Position numbers and translations under genes: made by a program
In this document: positions 56,951 to 64,000 of the stretch, in pieces
Numbering within the stretch: the first letter of the stretch is position 1
Layout of the letters: the number at the start of each line of letters is the position of its first letter
The notes under the pieces: model-generated
Seen by the model: the letters and a program-made list of their open reading frames with translations, nothing else
What the model was told of the DNA's origin: nothing
Databases searched by the model: none
Origin: Dyella psychrodurans
GTDB lineage: Bacteria > Pseudomonadota > Gammaproteobacteria > Xanthomonadales > Rhodanobacteraceae
DNA: 64,000 bases
Reading direction: 5' to 3'
NCBI RefSeq assembly: GCF_003363265.1
Contig: NZ_QRBF01000005.1
Coordinates: forward strand, 124,001 to 188,000

Positions 56951-58906
56951 ATGCGTGCGTTAAGTTCTTTAGTGTCGATGTCCCGCGGTTTGCACGTCTT
57001 GCTCGCCGCCCTCCTCCTTGTGTGCACCACCGGTCTTGCCTGGGCCCAGTCGGACGACGGCCAGGGTGATGCCGGCGACCCGCCAACGCGCGTGGCGCGG
57101 CTTTCCTATGCGTCCGGCGACCTGGGCCTGATGCCTGCGGGCAGCACCAGCTGGAGCGCGGCCGACGTCAATCGACCGCTGACCAACGGCGACAAACTCT
57201 CCAGCGGACCGGACGCGCGCGCCGAACTCGAACTCGACGGCGCCTCGCTGCGCATCAACGGGCAGAGCGACATCGGCGTACTCAACCTCAACGACCAGAT
57301 CGGCCAATTCGAACTGACCCAGGGCACGCTCAACCTCACCGTGCGCATCCTCGCCCAGGGTTCGAGCTACGAAGTCGATACGCCGACGCTCGCCCTGGTG
57401 ATGGATCAACCCGGCACCGTGCGCCTGGATGTGGGCCCGAATGGCGCCTATACCACCGTCACCGTATTCAACGGCAACGCCGTCGTCTTCGGCGAAAACC
57501 AGGCACAACGCGATATCTACAGCGGGCGCAGCTACCAGTTCGCCGATTCCACCCTGAACAATGTCGCCATCACCGACGTCGCCGGCGGCGGCGATGCCTT
57601 CGACGCATGGTGCGCCAATCGGGACGCGCAGTACGGAAGCAATATCACCAGCGCCCAGTACGTGTCGGACGAGATGGTCGGCGCGCAGGATCTGAATCAA
57701 TACGGCACCTGGCAAAACGACGAGGATTACGGTGCCGTGTGGTATCCGGGCAATGTCGCCGCTGGCTGGGCGCCCTACGCCTTCGGCTACTGGGCATGGA
57801 TCTCGCCCTGGGGCTGGACCTGGGTGGACAACCTGCCGTGGGGCTTTGCGCCGTATCACTATGGCCGCTGGGCCTACCTTCACGGCAGATGGGGATGGAT
57901 GCCGGGCCCGCGGCATGTGCGCCCCATCTATGCACCTGCGCTGGTCGCTTTCGCCGGCGTCGGCCGGGGCGGCCCTGTCGGCTGGTTCCCGCTTGGGCCG
58001 CATGAGGTCTACAACCCGTGGTATCGCGCCTCGCGGAACTACTACACCAACATCAACACCAGCAACATCGCGCTCGGCCGCGGCTATAACCAAGGTGCGT
58101 TGATCAACAACATCCGCAGCCAGTACGCGCTCTATCAAGCCGGTCGTCCCGTGACGGGCGTGACGTACGCCAATCGCGATGCACCGCACGCCTTCACGGC
58201 GGTCTCGGCCCAAGCCTTCGCGAGTGCGCAGAACGTGCAGCACAATCGGGTTGCGATGAATCCGCAACAGATCGCCACCGCATCCGCGATCGCACCGGCC
58301 GCGTTGCAGCGACCCACGCCGGCCAGCTTCGCCCAGGCTCGACTGGTCGATGCGCGTCCCTTGCCGGCGGCAGGATTCAACCGCCAAGTGGTTGCGGTGG
58401 GCAAACCTTCGCCGTCGGTCAACGCCGGCGCATCGTTCCGAGCCGGTCAATCCACTTCCAATGTGGTCGTGCTTGGCGCTCGTTCCAGCCTGGCCAATCA
58501 TCCCGACGTCGCTGAGCAGCCACGTGTGGCCGGTCCCGCCGCGCCGGTTCAAACGCAAGTGAATCCGCGTCCGGCCGTGCTTCCCCAGGTGCCGCATTTC
58601 GAGGCGGCACAGCAGATCCAGCAGGTGCAACAAGCACCGCACTTCCAATCGCAGTCGTACCAACAGCCTCAGCAGCAAATCGAACAACAGCGGTTCGAGG
58701 CGGCGGAGCGCTCGCACGAATACGTGCCCCCGCAACGTCAGATGGCGCCTGACCCGTCGTACCAGCCGTACCGCAATGTGCCTACGCCACAGCAGTACGC
58801 GCGCCCGGAGTTTGCTCGCCCCGAGTCTGAGGCGCACCCGCAAAACGCGCCCAGGCCACACGTCAGCGCACCGCCCGCCCACAGCAGCAACCCGAATCAG
58901 CATTGA
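56951..58906 (+). CDS. FecR-domain exported protein with DUF6600-type Trp-rich region
   Basis: A 651-residue exported protein with a signal peptide (GLHVLLAALLLVCTTGLAWAQ). Residues about 40-200 form a FecR-like domain (RVARLSYASGDLGLMPAG, LELDGASLRINGQS, VRLDVGPNGAYTTVTVFNGNAVV). A Trp/Tyr/Gly-rich region with repeats such as YGTWQNDEDYGAVWYPG and GRWAYLHGRWGWMPG follows. The last 250 residues are low-complexity, rich in Gln, Pro and Ala with QQ runs. It is probably a periplasmic or cell-surface structural protein. No sigma or TonB partner is adjacent, so it is unlikely to be a classical FecR anti-sigma. Confidence 0.8.
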   Translation: MRALSSLVSMSRGLHVLLAALLLVCTTGLAWAQSDDGQGDAGDPPTRVARLSYASGDLGLMPAGSTSWSAADVNRPLTNGDKLSSGPDARAELELDGASLRINGQSDIGVLNLNDQIGQFELTQGTLNLTVRILAQGSSYEVDTPTLALVMDQPGTVRLDVGPNGAYTTVTVFNGNAVVFGENQAQRDIYSGRSYQFADSTLNNVAITDVAGGGDAFDAWCANRDAQYGSNITSAQYVSDEMVGAQDLNQYGTWQNDEDYGAVWYPGNVAAGWAPYAFGYWAWISPWGWTWVDNLPWGFAPYHYGRWAYLHGRWGWMPGPRHVRPIYAPALVAFAGVGRGGPVGWFPLGPHEVYNPWYRASRNYYTNINTSNIALGRGYNQGALINNIRSQYALYQAGRPVTGVTYANRDAPHAFTAVSAQAFASAQNVQHNRVAMNPQQIATASAIAPAALQRPTPASFAQARLVDARPLPAAGFNRQVVAVGKPSPSVNAGASFRAGQSTSNVVVLGARSSLANHPDVAEQPRVAGPAAPVQTQVNPRPAVLPQVPHFEAAQQIQQVQQAPHFQSQSYQQPQQQIEQQRFEAAERSHEYVPPQRQMAPDPSYQPYRNVPTPQQYARPEFARPESEAHPQNAPRPHVSAPPAHSSNPNQH

Positions 58907-58920
58907 GCAAGCTGCAGTGC

Positions 58921-58949
58921 CACAGGCCCGGCCAACCGCCGGGCCTGTG
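58921..58949 (+). terminator. Hairpin after the FecR-domain gene
   Basis: A perfect 12-bp GC-rich stem (CACAGGCCCGGC / GCCGGGCCTGTG) with loop CAACC lies 15 bases past the stop and 16 bases before thiS. It lacks a T-run. It probably ends the upstream transcript and separates it from thiS. Confidence 0.6.
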
Positions 58950-58965
58950 CCGTTACAATAGGCGG

Positions 58966-59166
58966 ATGCAGATCACTCTCAACGGCCACCCGCACGACTG
59001 CGGCCAAGGCACCACCGTCACCCAGTTGCTCCACCAGGCCGGCTACGGCGGCCGTCGCGTCGCGGTGGAGGTGAATCAGGAAATCGTGCCCCGCAGTCAG
59101 CACGACGGCCATGAACTATGCGCGGGCGATCGAGTGGAGATCGTTCACGCCATCGGCGGCGGCTGA
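58966..59166 (+). CDS. thiS: Sulfur carrier protein ThiS
   Basis: A 66-residue ubiquitin-like protein that carries the thiocarboxylate sulfur for the thiazole ring of thiamine. It starts [12 protein letters not shown] and ends in the functional HAIGGG with the terminal Gly-Gly that is adenylated and thiolated. [18 protein letters not shown] and GDRVEIVHA match the family. It is 56 bases upstream of thiG. No TPP riboswitch is visible before it. Confidence 0.95.
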   Translation: MQITLNGHPHDCGQGTTVTQLLHQAGYGGRRVAVEVNQEIVPRSQHDGHELCAGDRVEIVHAIGGG

Positions 59167-59222
59167 TCGTCGCGCCTGCTGTTTTCCCGCGCGCCCCGCG
59201 CTTTGCATGTCGACACATCCCC

Positions 59223-60023
59223 ATGAACATCAAAACGCTCGACACCACCGATCCTCTCATCATCGCCGGCAAGAGCTACGGCTCGCGCCTGCTGACCGGC
59301 ACCGGCAAGTACAAGGATCTCGATGAGACGCGACGCGCCAGCCAGGCCGCCGGCGCCCAGATCGTCACCGCCGCCATCCGGCGCGTGAACCTGGGCCAGG
59401 ACCCGAGCGCACCCAACCTGCTCGATGCGCTGCCGCCCCACGAATTCACCCTGCTGCCCAACACCGCCGGCTGCTACAACGCGGTCGACGCCGTGCGCAC
59501 CTGCAAGCTGGCGCGCGAACTGCTGGACGGCCATAAGCTGGTGAAGCTGGAAGTGCTCGGCGACGAGCGCACGCTTTATCCGGATGTGATCGAAACGCTC
59601 AAGGCCGCCGAACAACTCGTGGCCGACGGCTTCGACGTGATGGTCTACACCACCGACGATCCCATCCTCGCGCGCAAACTGGAGGAAATCGGCTGCGTCG
59701 CCGTGATGCCGCTGGCTGCGCCGATCGGTTCGGGCTTGGGCATCCAGAACAAATACAACCTGCTGGAAATCATCGAGAACGCCAAAGTGCCGGTGATCGT
59801 GGACGCCGGTGTCGGCACCGCATCCGACGCAGCGATCGCGATGGAACTGGGCTGCGACGGTGTGCTGATGAACACGGCTATCGCCGGCGCCAAGGATCCA
59901 GTGCTGATGGCGCATGCGATGAAGCTGGCCATTGAAGCGGGCCGTGCCGCTTTCCGTGCCGGCCGCATTCCGCGCAAGCGCTATGCCTCGGCATCAAGCC
60001 CCATCGACGGCACCATCGGCTGA
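59223..60023 (+). CDS. thiG: Thiazole synthase
   Basis: ThiG condenses 1-deoxyxylulose 5-phosphate, dehydroglycine and the ThiS thiocarboxylate to the thiazole phosphate. The 266-residue barrel has [34 protein letters not shown], the Schiff-base Lys in [30 protein letters not shown] and [29 protein letters not shown]. The start ATG at 59223 is by homology; an earlier in-frame ATG overlaps thiS. The repeat at 60034 follows the stop. Confidence 0.96.
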   Translation: MNIKTLDTTDPLIIAGKSYGSRLLTGTGKYKDLDETRRASQAAGAQIVTAAIRRVNLGQDPSAPNLLDALPPHEFTLLPNTAGCYNAVDAVRTCKLARELLDGHKLVKLEVLGDERTLYPDVIETLKAAEQLVADGFDVMVYTTDDPILARKLEEIGCVAVMPLAAPIGSGLGIQNKYNLLEIIENAKVPVIVDAGVGTASDAAIAMELGCDGVLMNTAIAGAKDPVLMAHAMKLAIEAGRAAFRAGRIPRKRYASASSPIDGTIG

Positions 60024-60033
60024 GACGCTTTGC

Positions 60034-60168
60034 TTCCTCTCCCCTTTGGGGAGAGGATTGAGGTGAGGGGCCAAGGCTTGCCTCAAGCCTCAATAGAACC
60101 ACGCTTCGACTGACTTCCAACGCAAGGCTTCCCCTCACCCCAGCCCTTTCCCCGAAGGGGAGAGGGAG
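60034..60168. repeat. Palindromic intergenic repeat, family 2, copy 2
   Basis: The copy contains the CCTCTCCCC hairpin, GAGGATTGAGGTGAGGGG, the GCCTCAATAGAA core and the terminal CCCCTCACCCC with TTTCCCCGAAGGGGAGAGGG, matching the element at 20867-21037 in order and sequence. It sits between thiG and trmB. The ends are complementary, so the transcript could fold into a nested stem. Confidence 0.75.
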
Positions 60169-60180
60169 TCAAGATTTCGC

Positions 60181-60882
60181 ATGACCGACTCTTTCGATCA
60201 CGACAATCTGCATCTACGCCGCATCCGCAGCTTCGTGCTGCGGGAAGGCCGCCTGACGCCCGCCCAGCAACGCGCCTTCGAAACGCATTGGGCGCGCTTC
60301 GGCATCGACTACACCGGCACCGCGCAGCATTTCGACGCGCATTTCGGTCGCCAGGTGCCGCGCGTACTGGAAATCGGCTTCGGCAATGGCGAAGCCCTGG
60401 CCTGGGCCAGCGAGCACGACCTGGCCCGCGATTACATCGGCGTGGAAGTGCATGGCCCGGGCGTCGGCCGGCTGATGAATGCGTTGGCGGCGCGGGATGC
60501 AGCCAACGTGCGCCTCTACAAGCACGATGCGGTCGAAGTGCTGGAGCACGAGATTCCACCCGGCACGCTCGCCGAGGCGCGCATCTGGTTTCCCGACCCC
60601 TGGCACAAGAAGCGGCACAACAAGCGACGCATCGTGCAGCCTGAGTTCGTCGCCCTGCTCGCTTCGCGCATGGCGCCCGGTGGCTTGCTGCACCTGGCGA
60701 CGGATTGGGAACCCTATGCGCAGCACATGCTCGAGGTGATGGAAGCCGCTCCGGATTGGCGCAATGCCGTAGCTCCGGGCCAATACGCGGAAAAACCGGA
60801 CTGGCGTATCGAAACGCATTTCGAGCGGCGCGGATTGAAACTCGGCCACGGCGTGTGGGATCTGCTCTACCGCAAGGCCTGA
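60181..60882 (+). CDS. trmB: tRNA (guanine-N7)-methyltransferase
   Basis: TrmB places the m7G46 modification in tRNA with S-adenosylmethionine. The 233-residue protein has the Rossmann SAM motif [15 protein letters not shown], the conserved [16 protein letters not shown] and [20 protein letters not shown] signature, and a C-terminal RFERRG-like segment ([16 protein letters not shown]). ATG at 60181. It lies downstream of thiG, separated by the family-2 repeat. Confidence 0.96.
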   Translation: MTDSFDHDNLHLRRIRSFVLREGRLTPAQQRAFETHWARFGIDYTGTAQHFDAHFGRQVPRVLEIGFGNGEALAWASEHDLARDYIGVEVHGPGVGRLMNALAARDAANVRLYKHDAVEVLEHEIPPGTLAEARIWFPDPWHKKRHNKRRIVQPEFVALLASRMAPGGLLHLATDWEPYAQHMLEVMEAAPDWRNAVAPGQYAEKPDWRIETHFERRGLKLGHGVWDLLYRKA

Positions 60883-60921
60883 GCACTTCACCGCACGCTG
60901 TCGCCACTCGCCACATCCCGG

Positions 60922-60995
60922 CCCCTGCGTGCAGCAGGGGCGCCACCGAGCAAAGGCTTCATCCCCTCCCAGCCTCCCTCTGCTGCACGCAGGGG
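60922..60995. repeat. Inverted repeat after trmB
   Basis: Two 19-base arms, CCCCTGCGTGCAGCAGGGG (60922-60940) and CCTCTGCTGCACGCAGGGG (60977-60995), are complementary with one mismatch, with a 36-base spacer. Each arm also contains a short internal palindrome. It lies in the gap between trmB and the SLC13 gene, may end trmB transcription, and resembles a degraded family-2 element. Confidence 0.6.
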
Positions 60996-61105
60996 GTGGA
61001 GTAAAAGCGCTCATGCGCAGCCGCGTATCCGCAATGCGGCAACGGTTCACCAGTCCTCACGCCCCGACGCTTATACTCCTGCGTCAAACAGGGAAGAGTC
61101 ACCGC

Positions 61106-61168
61106 GTGAAGCCACTGCTGCCCAACCGCATCCAGCCGTGCACGGCGCCCGCCAGGGACGATCGGTAG
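61106..61168 (+). CDS. Possible 20-residue leader ORF before the SLC13 gene
   Basis: A GTG-started frame of 20 codons (VKPLLPNRIQ...DDR) stands downstream of a GGGAAGAG stretch. Its TAG overlaps the GTG at 61168 (TAGTG), the arrangement of translational coupling. It could be chance. It supports the GTG at 61168 as the true start of the transporter. Confidence 0.25.
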   Translation: MKPLLPNRIQPCTAPARDDR

Positions 61169-63009
61169 TGGCGCTGACCCTCACCCCCGAAATGATCCTG
61201 GTACTCGGGCTGGTGTGTTTCACCATGCTCATGCTGGTGTTGGAGTGGATCCGCGCCGACATGGTGGCGCTGCTGGTGGTGGTGGTGATCGGCCTGACCG
61301 GCCTGATTCCCTCGGATCGCGTCTTCAACGGCTTCGCCGGTAACGCCGTGATCGCGATCATCGCGATCATGATCATGGGCCAGGGACTCGACCGGGCCGG
61401 CGTGCTGGGCCTGACCGCGCAATTCGTGATGCGCATGGCGCGCGGCAAGGAATCGCGCCTGGGCGTGGTGATCAACGCCGTGACCAGCCTTTTCAGCGCA
61501 GTGATTCCGAGCCAGGCGCTGGCCGCGCTGATGATCCCGGTCACCAGCCGACTTTCCGCGCGCACCGGCGTGCCGATTTCGCGCCTGCTGCTGCCGATGG
61601 CGTTCTGCATTCTCACCGCCACCAACACCACGCTGATCGCGAATTCGCCGCTGATCGTCCTCAACGACCTGATCGCCAGCGCCAACGCCAACCTGCCGCC
61701 CGGCGCGCAGACGGTGCCCAAGTTCGGCTTGTTCAGCGTGACACCGGTCGGTCTCGCGCTGGCCATAGCGGGCGTGCTGTTCTTCTACTTGTTCACCAAC
61801 AAGCTGCTGCCCGAGCGCGAAGACGAACGCCAGAAGGTCACGCCGGGTCGTACCGAAAGCTACTTTGCGGAAACCTACGGCATCGTCGGCGAAACCGCCG
61901 AACTCACCGTCACCGCCGAAAGCCCGCTGGTGGGCATGAGCATCGGCGAAGTGGAACAGTTGTACGGCGCGCCGCTGATCCTCGCCATCAAGAGCGGCAA
62001 CGATGCGCGCATGGCGCCGCCGGCCGATCAGGTGATCTGGGTGGGTTCGATTCTCGGCGTGCTCGGTCCGCGCGACGACCTCAACCGTTTCGCCAACAAC
62101 CAGTTGTGCAAGGTTTCGCCGCGCATGCGCCAGTTGGGCGAGCTGTTCAATCCGACGCGCGCAGGTATTTCGGAGGCGGTGATTCCGCCGAGTTCGCGTT
62201 TCCTCAAGCAATCGGTCGGCGAACTGCGCCTGCGCAAGCGCTACGGCATTTCGGTGCTGGCGGTGACGCGCGGCGACCACATCTATCGCGACGATCTGCG
62301 CACGGTAAGCCTGCGCACCGGCGATACGCTGGTGTTGCATTCCAGCTGGCGCGCGCTGCAGGAAGTGTCGGAAGAAAAAGATCTCGTCGTCATCACCGAC
62401 GTCCCGCGCGAAGAGCAACGCCCCAACAAGGTGTGGCAGGCGGTCGGTTTTTTCCTGCTGGCAAAGAGTCTCGCGCTCTTCACCAATCTCGACCTTTCCA
62501 TCGCGATGATGACCGGCGCCATCGGCATGCTGCTCACCGGCGTGCTGAACATGGACGAGGCCTACCGCGCGGTGAACTGGAAAACCATCTTCGTGACCGC
62601 CTGCCTGATTCCGCTGGGTTGGTCGATGGATTCCACCGGCACCGCCGCGTGGCTCGCGCAGGAAGTACTGTTGCACCTCGGGCATGCGTCGCCGTGGATT
62701 CTGCAGACGTCGCTGGCGATTCTCACGCTGCTGTTCTCGCAAGTGATGTCGAACGTGGGCGCCACGGTGATGATGGTGCCCGTGGCGATCAGCGTGGCCG
62801 TCGCGACCGGTGGCAACCCTTCCGCTTACGCGCTTATCGTCGCTGTTTCTTCGTCCAACACCTTCCTGTTGAGCTCGGGCCACCCTGCCCTGATGATGGT
62901 GACGGGTCCTGGCGACTACAGCAGCAGGGACTTCCTGCGCGCCGGCGTACCGCTGACGTTTATCGTGCTGCTGATCACATTGATCGCCATCAACCTTATG
63001 TACCGCTAA
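61168..63009 (+). CDS. SLC13/DASS-family anion transporter with TrkA-C domains
   Basis: A membrane protein of about 613 residues. It has roughly eleven helices in two halves, the first with [27 protein letters not shown] and [20 protein letters not shown], the second with [24 protein letters not shown] and [20 protein letters not shown]. Two TrkA-C (RCK-C) domains lie in the central cytoplasmic loop (about residues 230-410). Such proteins carry sulfate, dicarboxylates or other anions with Na. The GTG at 61168 was chosen because a short ORF ends on it; an in-frame GTG at 61138 without a binding site is the alternative. Confidence 0.88.
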   Translation: MALTLTPEMILVLGLVCFTMLMLVLEWIRADMVALLVVVVIGLTGLIPSDRVFNGFAGNAVIAIIAIMIMGQGLDRAGVLGLTAQFVMRMARGKESRLGVVINAVTSLFSAVIPSQALAALMIPVTSRLSARTGVPISRLLLPMAFCILTATNTTLIANSPLIVLNDLIASANANLPPGAQTVPKFGLFSVTPVGLALAIAGVLFFYLFTNKLLPEREDERQKVTPGRTESYFAETYGIVGETAELTVTAESPLVGMSIGEVEQLYGAPLILAIKSGNDARMAPPADQVIWVGSILGVLGPRDDLNRFANNQLCKVSPRMRQLGELFNPTRAGISEAVIPPSSRFLKQSVGELRLRKRYGISVLAVTRGDHIYRDDLRTVSLRTGDTLVLHSSWRALQEVSEEKDLVVITDVPREEQRPNKVWQAVGFFLLAKSLALFTNLDLSIAMMTGAIGMLLTGVLNMDEAYRAVNWKTIFVTACLIPLGWSMDSTGTAAWLAQEVLLHLGHASPWILQTSLAILTLLFSQVMSNVGATVMMVPVAISVAVATGGNPSAYALIVAVSSSNTFLLSSGHPALMMVTGPGDYSSRDFLRAGVPLTFIVLLITLIAINLMYR

Positions 63010-63046
63010 AACGACCGACTGCCCGCCCATCCTGAGCAAAGCACAC

Positions 63047-64000
63047 GTGACAAAACATCCCAGCGATCCCCGTCTTGCGGTCATCGGACTCGGTTATGTC
63101 GGCCTGCCGCTCGCGGTGGAGTTCGGCCGCCTGTTCGATACGCTCGGCTACGACATCGACGCGGTGCGCGTCGACGCCTTGCGGCGCGGCGCGGACGGCA
63201 ACCAGGAAACATCCGTTGAAGAATTGGCCGCCGCGACGCAACTGCGCTTCGCCACGGATATCGAATCGCTGCGCGACCGCAACGTCTTCATCATCACCGT
63301 GCCCACGCCGGTAGACGAGCATAAACGCCCCGATTTCATGCCCCTGATTCGCGCCAGCCAGATGGTCGGCAGCGTACTGAAGAAGGGCGATGTGGTGATC
63401 TACGAATCCACGGTGTATCCGGGTGCTACCGAAGAAATCTGCGTGCCGGAACTGGAGCGCGCATCCGGTCTTCGCTTCAACGTCGACTTCACCGTCGGCT
63501 ACAGCCCTGAGCGCATCAATCCCGGCGACAAGCAACGACGACTCACCACGATCCCCAAGATCACCTCGGGCTCCACGCCCGACACCGCGGATTTTGTCGA
63601 TGCGCTGTATGCGCGCATCATCACCGCGGGCACGCATAAAGCGCCGAGCCTGAAAGTCGCGGAAGCTGCCAAAGTCATCGAGAACACGCAACGCGACGCC
63701 AATATCGCGCTGATCAACGAATTCGCGCTGATCTTCCATCGCCTCGGCATCGACACGCAGGATGTGCTTGCCGCTGCCGGCACCAAGTGGAATTTCCTGC
63801 CCTTTCAGCCAGGACTCGTCGGCGGACATTGCATTGGCGTCGACCCCTACTACCTGATCCAGAAAGCGCAATCGACTGGCTACTACCCGGACATTCTCCT
63901 GGCCTGCCGGCGCATCAATGATGCGATGGGCCAGCACGTCGCCAGCGAAGTGATCAAGCTGATGGTGGGCCAGGGTCATGCGATACGCGGCAGTCGCGTG
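63047..64000 (+). CDS. Nucleotide-sugar dehydrogenase (UDP-HexNAc 6-dehydrogenase, VipA/WbpA type), cut by the window end
   Basis: A GTG at 63047 opens a frame that runs off the end of the window (318 codons seen). The N-terminal NAD-binding motif is [53 protein letters not shown] and the catalytic Cys in [15 protein letters not shown] follow. This pattern fits enzymes that oxidise UDP-N-acetylglucosamine or -galactosamine to uronic acids for surface polysaccharides. It may begin a capsule or O-antigen locus to the right of the window. The C-terminal domain is not visible. Confidence 0.9.
   Translation, partial: MTKHPSDPRLAVIGLGYVGLPLAVEFGRLFDTLGYDIDAVRVDALRRGADGNQETSVEELAAATQLRFATDIESLRDRNVFIITVPTPVDEHKRPDFMPLIRASQMVGSVLKKGDVVIYESTVYPGATEEICVPELERASGLRFNVDFTVGYSPERINPGDKQRRLTTIPKITSGSTPDTADFVDALYARIITAGTHKAPSLKVAEAAKVIENTQRDANIALINEFALIFHRLGIDTQDVLAAAGTKWNFLPFQPGLVGGHCIGVDPYYLIQKAQSTGYYPDILLACRRINDAMGQHVASEVIKLMVGQGHAIRGSRV

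Noticed and set aside
58921-58966. TPP riboswitch before thiS
   Set aside because: The sequence shows only a GC hairpin; the conserved CTGAGA and ACCTGA elements are absent.
61099-63084. 661-codon open frame on the minus strand
   Set aside because: Antisense to the SLC13 gene; the composition (His/Arg/Gln runs) is that of a shadow frame, and there is no recognisable family.

Overview
The window looks like chromosomal DNA of a GC-rich gammaproteobacterium of the Xanthomonadales/Lysobacterales, most likely the Rhodanobacteraceae (Dyella, Rhodanobacter or Luteibacter type). This is an inference from gene content and order (ribD-ribE-ribBX, ribH-nusB-thiL-pgpA, lptF/lptG divergent from pepA-holC), from protein sequence character, and from the recurring palindromic intergenic repeats. 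No ribosomal RNA is present to settle it. Most of the window is ordinary core genome.

Layout. 1-11 kb: a minus-strand riboflavin/thiamine block (ribD, FMN riboswitch, ribE, a RibBX-type protein, then ribH, nusB, thiL, pgpA). It is interrupted by a GH3 beta-glucosidase and an LD-carboxypeptidase, and cysK is divergent. 11-14 kb: glyA, a CTP-synthase-like amidotransferase and nrdR. 14-18 kb: an accessory island of visibly lower GC with three overlapping genes: an argininosuccinate-synthase-like ligase, a 2-oxoglutarate/Fe(II) amino-acid-type dioxygenase and an EamA exporter. A glycosyltransferase gene fragment lies just upstream of it. 18-34 kb: DUF817 protein, ettA, pyrF, a trypsin-like protein, acyltransferase, uppP, def, an EamA transporter with a glycosyltransferase, and purL. 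34-45 kb: an exported ATP-dependent DNA ligase, dsbC-like, xerD, RDD protein, PHA depolymerase, threonine aldolase, PIN protein, lptG/lptF, pepA, holC. 45-56 kb: a large hybrid sensor kinase, YceI-cytochrome b561-YceI, sdaA, a small exported Cys-containing peptide gene with its own terminator, an OmpR-type two-component pair, and rimK with a RimB-like protease. 56-64 kb: tRNA-Gly(CCC), a FecR-domain protein, thiS-thiG, trmB, an SLC13 transporter and the start of a nucleotide-sugar dehydrogenase gene.

The most interesting item is the 14.45-17.38 kb operon. The three genes overlap by 4 bases each, so they are very probably co-translated. Together they predict a small pathway: a free amino acid is oxidised, an ATP-dependent ArgG-type condensation is made, and the product is exported. 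The ArgG-like protein keeps the ATP-binding PP-loop and several citrulline-pocket residues but has changed the residues that contact aspartate in true ArgG. I therefore predict a different substrate or product; this is inference. Secondary items are a 17-codon ORF coupled to ribE behind the FMN riboswitch, two families of palindromic repeats, and the small exported peptide at 52.6 kb.
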